A stretch of 29,436 bases of DNA. Origin: Lachnospiraceae bacterium UBA7729 (GTDB taxonomy: Bacteria; Bacillota; Clostridia; Lachnospirales; Lachnospiraceae). The DNA lies in NCBI GenBank assembly GCA_002482005.1, contig DLFD01000093.1, positions 9,486 through 38,921 on the forward strand. Reading direction: 5' to 3'. The position numbers and the translations under genes are program-made. Position 1 is the first letter of the stretch. Each line of letters starts with the position of its first letter. Below the pieces are notes generated by a model. The model saw only the letters and a list, made by a program, of their open reading frames with translations, searched no databases and was not told the DNA's origin. Below are positions 24,701-29,436 of this stretch, piece after piece.

Positions 24701-24729
24701 AATATTTCACAAATTGTGGAGAAAGTCAA
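24701..24729 (-). promoter_or_regulatory. Candidate sigma-A-type promoter for the oxidoreductase unit
   Basis: On the - strand TTGACT (24724-24729) and AATATT (24701-24706) are separated by 17 bases. The -35 is good, the -10 is only fair. The unit starts about 85 bases downstream. Confidence 0.4.
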
Positions 24730-24808
24730 TACAATCAGATGTTTACAAAGAAAATATGTGAATAATACACAAAACAAGAGGCAAATTTTGTATAGAAATG
24801 GAGTGACA

Positions 24809-24883
24809 CCTTGTACAAGGCGATGGCGTATCTCCGTGTACAAGACAATCGCATATCTCCTTGTACAAGAAGATCACGTATCT
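24809..24883. repeat. Three 25-bp tandem repeats centred on CTTGTACAAG
   Basis: Three contiguous 25-bp units (24809-24833, 24834-24858, 24859-24883) share the pattern CC(T/G)TGTACAAG-N3-AT-N2-C-N-TATCT. Units one and three contain the perfect 10-bp palindrome CTTGTACAAG; unit two has GTGTACAAG. They lie in the divergent intergenic region of 24614-25010. Except for these repeats, the operator-like pair and the promoter-like boxes, I see nothing else in that region. They could be an operator array or a selfish minisatellite. Confidence 0.92.
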
Positions 24884-24997
24884 GAGACGATGCGTGTGAG
24901 ACATCATGAGTGAGAATTCCGCAATTTCTGAGCACGGATTTGGTATGCTCCTGCATATCTCTTATGATAGAATCAAAAAAAGAACAGCAGACAGAAG

Positions 24998-25005
24998 AAA
25001 GGAAG
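24998..25005 (+). promoter_or_regulatory. Ribosome binding site deciding the GH43 start
   Basis: AAAGGAAG lies five bases before the ATG at 25011. It supports this start over one about 35 codons upstream, which would add a non-homologous leader. Confidence 0.7.
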
Positions 25006-25010
25006 ACCTT

Positions 25011-25952
25011 ATGCATTACAACAGTACCTGGATCCCGCAGCGTGCGGATCCCTACGTAGGAAAAGAAGACGGAAAGTATTATTTCACGGCGTCGGTCCCG
25101 GCTTATGACCGGATCGTCCTTCGCTGTGCGGACCATCTGGATGATCTGGCGACTGCCGAAGAGGTGACCGTGTGGACAAAACACGAGACGGGCATCATGA
25201 GCAAGCATGTCTGGGCACCGGAGCTTCATAAGATCGACGGCAAGTGGTACATCTATTTTGCGGCATCATCGGTAGAAGACATCTGGGCGCTCCGCCCGTA
25301 TGTGCTGGAATGCACCGGAAGCGATCCGTTGAAAGGTCCCTGGATCGAACGCGGCACTCCGAAAAGAGCGGCGGATGATGCATTTTCCTTCAACGACTTC
25401 TCACTCGACGCCACCGTCTTTGAGAATCACGGAGAGTGGTACTATGTCTGGGCGGAGAAGGTCAATATCGGCAAAAAGATCTCCAATCTCTACATCGCAA
25501 AGATGAAGAGCCCGACGGAGCTTATGACCGCACAGGTCCTGCTCACGACTCCTGATTATGACTGGGAGCGGGTAGGCTTCTGGGTCAACGAGGGACCGGC
25601 TGTCCTTAAGAGACATGGGCGTATCTTCCTTACTTATTCCGCGAGTGAGACTGGCATCGCCTACTGCATGGGAATGCTGACAGCGGATGAGGACGCTGAT
25701 CTTTCGGATCCGCGCAGCTGGTCGAAGGAGAGAGAACCAGTGCTGACCAGCAGTCCGGAGCATGGGATCTACGGTCCGGGACACAACAGCTTCACGGTGG
25801 ATGATGAAGGACGTGACGTCATGATCTATCATGCGCGCACGGAGACCGAGATCATCGGAGATCCGCTCTATAATCCGAACCGCCATGCGATGGTCATGCC
25901 GCTTGCCTATGATGAGAACGGGAAGGTCGTATTCTCATTCGATACGAAGTAA
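25011..25952 (+). CDS. Glycoside hydrolase family 43-like enzyme
   Basis: A 313-residue five-bladed beta-propeller glycosidase by motif. The three GH43-type acidic residues are visible: Asp13 in QRADPYV (general base), Asp133 in FSLDATVFE (pKa modulator) and Glu194 in WVNEGPAVLK (general acid). HVWAPELHKIDGKWYIYFA is a typical blade signature, and GPGHNSF a typical late motif. Family members remove L-arabinose or xylose side groups from plant polysaccharides. There is no signal peptide, so it acts on imported oligosaccharides in the cytoplasm. It stands alone, divergent from the oxidoreductase unit; subfamily and true substrate are not clear from the sequence. Confidence 0.88.
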   Translation: MHYNSTWIPQRADPYVGKEDGKYYFTASVPAYDRIVLRCADHLDDLATAEEVTVWTKHETGIMSKHVWAPELHKIDGKWYIYFAASSVEDIWALRPYVLECTGSDPLKGPWIERGTPKRAADDAFSFNDFSLDATVFENHGEWYYVWAEKVNIGKKISNLYIAKMKSPTELMTAQVLLTTPDYDWERVGFWVNEGPAVLKRHGRIFLTYSASETGIAYCMGMLTADEDADLSDPRSWSKEREPVLTSSPEHGIYGPGHNSFTVDDEGRDVMIYHARTETEIIGDPLYNPNRHAMVMPLAYDENGKVVFSFDTK

Positions 25953-26033
25953 GGGCTTCAGTCAGGAAGAAACCGATCAGACCGACAGGATCTGCGGGAC
26001 CAGAAAAGACTGATATTTTCCTTGAGTCATTGG

Positions 26034-26069
26034 TTCGGGTGCAGAATGCCGAAGGGCTCTGCACCTGAA
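26034..26069. terminator. Hairpin between convergent GH43 and Rpn genes
   Basis: TTCGGGTGCAGA (26034-26045) pairs with TCTGCACCTGAA (26058-26069) with one wobble and a 12-base loop. There is no clear T-run on either side, so it is a possible terminator only. It lies between two convergent stops. Confidence 0.45.
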
Positions 26070-26086
26070 CACGGCAGACAGAGATA

Positions 26087-26965
26087 TCAGATGAGATTAT
26101 ATTTTTTAAGCATCTCATTCAGAAAATTCGGATCTTCCGAAATCCTTCGCAGGGATTCGTAGTCTTTGTTATCGAGAAAGATCGTATTCAGTTTTAGCAC
26201 AGCGTCTTTTACTTTAAGGCCTTTGGCTAGTCCTTCGGCTAGTCCTTCGGCTAGTCCTTCAGCTAATCCTTCAGCACGTGCATCAATTCTTTCCTGATTT
26301 AAGTTCATCTCCCATTTCACGAACTCATCCCTCCAGGTTTTGTTTTTTCGGCCAGACGCGACAGCCTGGTCAAGTTTTCTGATAAACTTGTCACTTTCTG
26401 CTTCTGGACCATATGTTCCCTCAACGTAGTCCAGAAAATGTTTCAAAGGTTTGCTTACGTCATCGGAGATCCCTTTGGTGCTGAGAAAGATGATCTCAGT
26501 CGAATCTCGAAGCTCCAGATTTTTCTCTTCTGCACAAAAGCGCTTGAAACTATATCGATGTAAAAGCTTGTCAAATACAGGAAATGTGCAGATGAAGATA
26601 ACATAGGACGGCTCAAGCTTATCGTAGGACAAACCTGATGCAGCCTGTTCATTATCAAGGACACTGCTGTAGTATCTTGCACGAAAAGGCAGGTAAGATG
26701 GTTTTGTTACTTGCATCTCAAGGTCAAAAAGATGAGAACCGTCCCTTGCCATAACATCCAGACGGACTCCTTTGGAATCTGATGAGGATTGTAGTGCTTT
26801 CTCGGCTTCTATGTATTGTATATCACCAATCTCAAGATTCGGGAAGATTCGGGAGAGTAATTCCCTGCAAAGTTCCTTGCTGCTGGAAAATACCTTCGTG
26901 AACATAAAGTTATTGCTGATAGAGATGTCTGCCCATTCCTGAGCAGGGGTGCGTGCTTTACTCAT
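26087..26965 (-). CDS. Rpn / PD-(D/E)XK nuclease family protein
   Basis: A 292-residue protein of the PD-(D/E)XK family often labelled Rpn or 'nuclease family transposase'. The start has AGGAGG six bases upstream. Early motif NNFMFTKVFSSSKELCRELL is typical, and the nuclease core shows Asp70 (RLDVMA) and the E-x-Q at Glu83/Gln85 (DLEMQVT). Near the C-terminus are four EGLA-type tandem repeats, then a short helical tail. Related Rpn proteins are DNA endonucleases linked to recombination or phage defence; the transposase label is not well founded. The gene is clearly more AT-rich than its neighbours, which suggests horizontal arrival. Confidence 0.87.
   Translation of the reverse strand: MSKARTPAQEWADISISNNFMFTKVFSSSKELCRELLSRIFPNLEIGDIQYIEAEKALQSSSDSKGVRLDVMARDGSHLFDLEMQVTKPSYLPFRARYYSSVLDNEQAASGLSYDKLEPSYVIFICTFPVFDKLLHRYSFKRFCAEEKNLELRDSTEIIFLSTKGISDDVSKPLKHFLDYVEGTYGPEAESDKFIRKLDQAVASGRKNKTWRDEFVKWEMNLNQERIDARAEGLAEGLAEGLAEGLAKGLKVKDAVLKLNTIFLDNKDYESLRRISEDPNFLNEMLKKYNLI
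26224..26275 (-). repeat. 12-bp tandem repeat (about four copies) coding EGLA units
   Basis: Roughly four copies of a 12-bp unit (on + strand CCTTCGGCTAGT) encode EGLA repeats near the end of the Rpn protein. Two copies carry single-base changes. Copy-number change would keep the frame and alter spacing between nuclease and C-terminal tail. Confidence 0.9.
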
Positions 26966-27186
26966 TAAAGACCTCCTGGCTGGAACTTCAAAGATGTGAT
27001 ATCAGCAGTATACACAAAACACGCATTGCGTGCAAATAGAATTTTTCTCTTAAATTTCGTAGGAATCACGAAAACAGCTTGTCTGTATATAAGGTATACT
27101 GAATAGCAGATCATTCAGAATTCATGTTCCGATTGCCGATTAATCGAAAAATAGCGTAAGAGTTACAGCAGGAAAGGAGAGATGTA
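26966..27186. promoter_or_regulatory. Divergent AT-rich intergenic region, Rpn / alpha-galactosidase
   Basis: This region must hold the start signals for both the Rpn gene (- strand) and the alpha-galactosidase gene (+ strand). I see palindromes CGATTAATCG (27137-27146) and ACGCATTGCGT (27021-27031), and the inverted repeat TTTCGT-N7-ACGAAA (27055-27073). A TATACT word (27095-27100) lacks a good -35. CGATTAATCG, about 40 bases before the + start, could be an operator for a sugar-responsive repressor. Confidence 0.4.
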
Positions 27187-28992
27187 ATGAACAGGACCAT
27201 CAGAAAGATGCCGATGCCGCGCAGGATCACGGTCATCACAGAGAAGGAGAAAGTCCAGGAGGATTTTACTCCTGACGGAGCTTACGGCTCTGCAAAGAAA
27301 GTCCAGGTAAAGATTGCAGAGAATGGAACTATAAGGATCAGTGCCCCGGGCGAGGAGCTGAAGCAGGTGCGTATTCGCTTCAAAGCAGAGGACCTGATCA
27401 GGAATACGGAGAGGAAGGATAGGGAAGATCCAGGGAAAGGGCCAGTCTGTGCAGAGGGCGGCGCCTTCCATGGCAGCCTCGTTCTGGGCGATGCCTGGGA
27501 GCGTTCCTACAATGAGATGTCCTGGAGAGGGATCAGTGCCAGGAGACATATGCCCTGGTATTTCTTCCTGCTGAAGGGAGATACTCTTTACGCGTTCGGC
27601 GTCAAGGTCCAGCCATCTGCTTTCTGCTTCTGGGAGGCTGATTCGGACGGCATCACTCTGTATCTGGATGTCAGGTGCGGCGGAAGAGGGGTGCAGCTTG
27701 GCAGCAGGGTTCTGGACGCAGCGCAGATCGTAAGCGCGGAATATAACGTGGAAGGATCGCTGGCTGACACAGAGACGGCCATGAAGATGGGGGTATCCGT
27801 CATGGCGGCCTGCCGTGATTTCTGCACGTTGATGTGCCCGGCGCCGCTTCTTGCGGACAAGCCAATCTACGGCAGCAACAACTGGTACTATGCATACGGA
27901 CAGAGCAACCGGACGGAGCTTCTGAGGGATGCGGACTATCTGGCTTCCCTGACCAGAGGACTGGAGAACCGTCCTTACATGGTCGTCGATGACGGCTGGC
28001 AGCCGGACCATCCGACCGGATTTGACGGCGGACCATGGCGCGGGAGCAATGCAGACTACGGCGACCTGAAGGAGCTTGCCGGTGAGATCACTGAAAAGGG
28101 AGTGATTCCGGGCATCTGGTTCCGTCCGCTTCTGAATCATGACAAGACGATCCCGGAATCCTGGAGGATCGACCGGAGACATCCGATGCTGGCTCCGGTC
28201 CCTGGAGTGCCGGAGGAAGAGGACCCGCATGCGAAGATCGAGCCGCATCCTCAGTTCCTGGACCCGTCTGTTCCGGAAGTCCTTTCCTATATTCAGGACG
28301 ACCTTACTTACCTCTGCCAGGCAGGCTTCCGGATGATCAAGCATGATTTCTCGACCTTCGATATGTTCGGAAAATGGGGCTTCCAGATGTCTCCTCTTGT
28401 GACGGATGGGGGCTGGAGCTTCCACGACCGCTCGAAGACGAGCGCTGAGATCGTGCGCGGCTTCTATCAGGCGATCCACGATGTCTGCAGCAGGTACGGG
28501 ACGGTTGTCCTTGGATGCAACGCTGTCGGCCACCTCGGAGCCGGACTCATGGAGTCCAACCGTACCGGAGACGACACCAGCGGCCTTGGCTGGGAGCGTA
28601 CCAGAAGTGTGGGTGTCAACACACTCGCATTCAGACTGATGCAGAACGGAACATTTTTTGAAGCGGATCCGGACTGTGTCGGCATCACTGGTGCGATCGA
28701 CTGGAAGTACAATCGCCAGTGGGCGGACGTTGTCGCGCGCTCCGGCGCAAGCCTCTTCGTGTCCGCAAAGCCGGGCGTCCTGACGGAAGAAGAGGGCGGG
28801 GAGCTCCGCGAGATCCTGAAGATGGCGTCCGAGCACAGCCGCAGGGCGGTCCCGGCCGACTGGCTGCTGACCGACTGCCCGGAGGTATGGCAGGACGGCG
28901 ATACCCGCATCCGCTATGAGTGGTATCCGGAAGACGGGACAGACTTCAGTGAAGGAAAGTTCCTCGCGGAAGGATTCATGAGCAGCATCTGA
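27187..28992 (+). CDS. Alpha-galactosidase-like glycoside hydrolase (GH36/clan GH-D)
   Basis: A 601-residue enzyme. A beta-rich N-terminal domain (about 1-230) precedes a TIM barrel containing YMVVDDGWQPD, GIWFRPLLNH and the nucleophile strand MIKHDFSTFD (Asp387). The acid/base region is NRTGDDTSG (Asp462/463). This arrangement is that of GH36-type alpha-galactosidases and related clan D enzymes. The family cleaves alpha-galactosides such as melibiose or raffinose-type sugars. No signal peptide, so cytoplasmic. AAAGGAGAG lies upstream of the ATG. It is transcribed alone here; no transporter is in view. The C-terminal domain is short and ends soon after the barrel. Divergent GH36 members may use other substrates. 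Confidence 0.85.
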   Translation: MNRTIRKMPMPRRITVITEKEKVQEDFTPDGAYGSAKKVQVKIAENGTIRISAPGEELKQVRIRFKAEDLIRNTERKDREDPGKGPVCAEGGAFHGSLVLGDAWERSYNEMSWRGISARRHMPWYFFLLKGDTLYAFGVKVQPSAFCFWEADSDGITLYLDVRCGGRGVQLGSRVLDAAQIVSAEYNVEGSLADTETAMKMGVSVMAACRDFCTLMCPAPLLADKPIYGSNNWYYAYGQSNRTELLRDADYLASLTRGLENRPYMVVDDGWQPDHPTGFDGGPWRGSNADYGDLKELAGEITEKGVIPGIWFRPLLNHDKTIPESWRIDRRHPMLAPVPGVPEEEDPHAKIEPHPQFLDPSVPEVLSYIQDDLTYLCQAGFRMIKHDFSTFDMFGKWGFQMSPLVTDGGWSFHDRSKTSAEIVRGFYQAIHDVCSRYGTVVLGCNAVGHLGAGLMESNRTGDDTSGLGWERTRSVGVNTLAFRLMQNGTFFEADPDCVGITGAIDWKYNRQWADVVARSGASLFVSAKPGVLTEEEGGELREILKMASEHSRRAVPADWLLTDCPEVWQDGDTRIRYEWYPEDGTDFSEGKFLAEGFMSSI

Positions 28993-29002
28993 GAGCAGTT
29001 GA

Positions 29003-29185
29003 TCAAGAGCTGATAAGCCGTGTGATCTGGTCCAGCTTTTCTCTGATCTTCGAAAAGTCCTGGTTCAGGTCGAGTGTCTTCACGGAGATTCGGCTGCCGC
29101 TTATCCGGCAGCCGCAGTCCGAAATCAGTGCCTCATCCGTACGTGCATAGAGCAGCATTCCCGATACATCCGGGGATGCTGCTTT
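29003..29185 (-). pseudogene. McrC C-terminal remnant
   Basis: In the - strand frame ending with the TGA at 29003-29005 there is a 51-residue reading from an ATG at 29158, plus an uninterrupted lead-in to about 29185. It reads PDVSGMLLYARTDEALIS, then ISVKTLDLNQDFSKIREKL. From memory this matches the end of McrC, the nuclease partner of the McrBC modified-DNA restriction system. The catalytic part is missing, so this is a broken gene. Confidence 0.65.
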
Positions 29186-29408
29186 TTTCAGCGGAACCCT
29201 TGAACCTCTTCACACGCTCCACAAGATCCTTTGTTTCATCGTAAAGATCCAGGAACATCTGCCGGACATCCTCCGGGACGGCAGATGCAAACTTATTGAT
29301 GGTGTCCATTGGATAGTGACCCTGGGAATCCAGAAGGTTTCCCGTGGGCCTCAGCGCCTGCTGCAGCATCGCCGCAAAGTCTGCGGCATTTACATCAAAG
29401 CACTTCGA
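29133..29408 (-). pseudogene. McrB N-terminal-type remnant, interrupted
   Basis: A - strand fragment reads FDVNAADFAAMLQQALRPTG, then a region rich in YPMDTINKFA and VRQMFLDLYDETKDLVERV, resembling the DNA-binding N-terminal region of McrB-like proteins. It is preceded by an in-frame TGA at 29409-29411. After VKRFK (about 29197) the frame runs into the McrC-like tail in the wrong frame and stops at 29133. The GTPase domain of McrB is absent. I read it as the left half of a deletion scar. The window edge hides what lies further upstream. Confidence 0.6.
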
Positions 29409-29436
29409 TCACAGGTTACTATTCACAGCCAATCAT

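Noticed and set aside
24809..24883. CRISPR array
   Set aside because: The 25-bp units are directly contiguous with no spacers, and no cas gene is present.
26087..26965. An active transposon insertion
   Set aside because: The gene belongs to the Rpn-type nuclease family sometimes labelled transposase, but no terminal inverted repeats or target duplication could be seen around it.
27163..28836. A 557-codon open frame on the - strand
   Set aside because: It lies opposite the alpha-galactosidase gene, whose catalytic motifs are clear; the antisense product has no recognisable domain.

Overview
The window looks like a chromosomal segment of a Bacillota (clostridial) genome, possibly gut Lachnospiraceae. 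The evidence is the strong AGGAGG-type ribosome sites, GC-rich coding with frequent AGA/AGG arginine codons, and carbohydrate-gene neighbours. The taxon is an inference; there is no rRNA or tRNA gene to anchor it.

Left two-thirds (142-20706). Thirteen genes lie head to tail on the + strand, mostly with overlaps or short gaps. In order they encode a HerA/VirB4-like P-loop ATPase, a cytoplasmic Ig-like (BIG2) protein, a transglutaminase-fold enzyme, an acidic protein ending in a papain-fold (glutamine-deamidase-toxin-like) domain, a GrpE-like factor, a lidless Hsp70, a J-like/zinc-ribbon/FN3 protein, a zinc-ribbon GTPase, a GAP1-like protein (GTPase-associated protein 1), a small membrane protein, a membrane-anchored zinc-ribbon GTPase, an M50-like intramembrane metalloprotease, and a zinc-ribbon/TM/GLUG protein. 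I read this as one multi-component system: two GTPases with their GAP1 partner, a private Hsp70 machine, an ATPase, membrane protease/sensor parts, and one or two cysteine-triad enzymes as candidate effectors. GAP1 and double-GTPase families have, as I recall, been proposed from comparative genomics to belong to bacterial conflict systems. The complete set here, with a dedicated Hsp70/GrpE/J-like trio and a deamidase-like enzyme, is the most novel thing in the window. The function is inferred and untested.

Middle (20707-24613). A dense group of hairpins closes the operon. It is followed on the - strand by a three-gene unit (transcribed right to left): an Fe-S/FAD NAD(P)H oxidoreductase of the GltD/NfnL type, a geranylgeranyl-reductase-family flavoprotein, and a TetR-type regulator.

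Right end (24614-29436). An AT-rich divergent intergenic region carries three 25-bp tandem repeats centred on CTTGTACAAG. A GH43-like glycosidase follows. Next come an AT-rich Rpn/PD-(D/E)XK nuclease gene with an in-frame 12-nt tandem repeat, and a GH36-type alpha-galactosidase. At the edge is a decayed McrBC remnant, in which an McrB N-terminal-type fragment is joined out of frame to an McrC C-terminal-type tail.

All assignments come from reading motifs by eye. No database search was possible.
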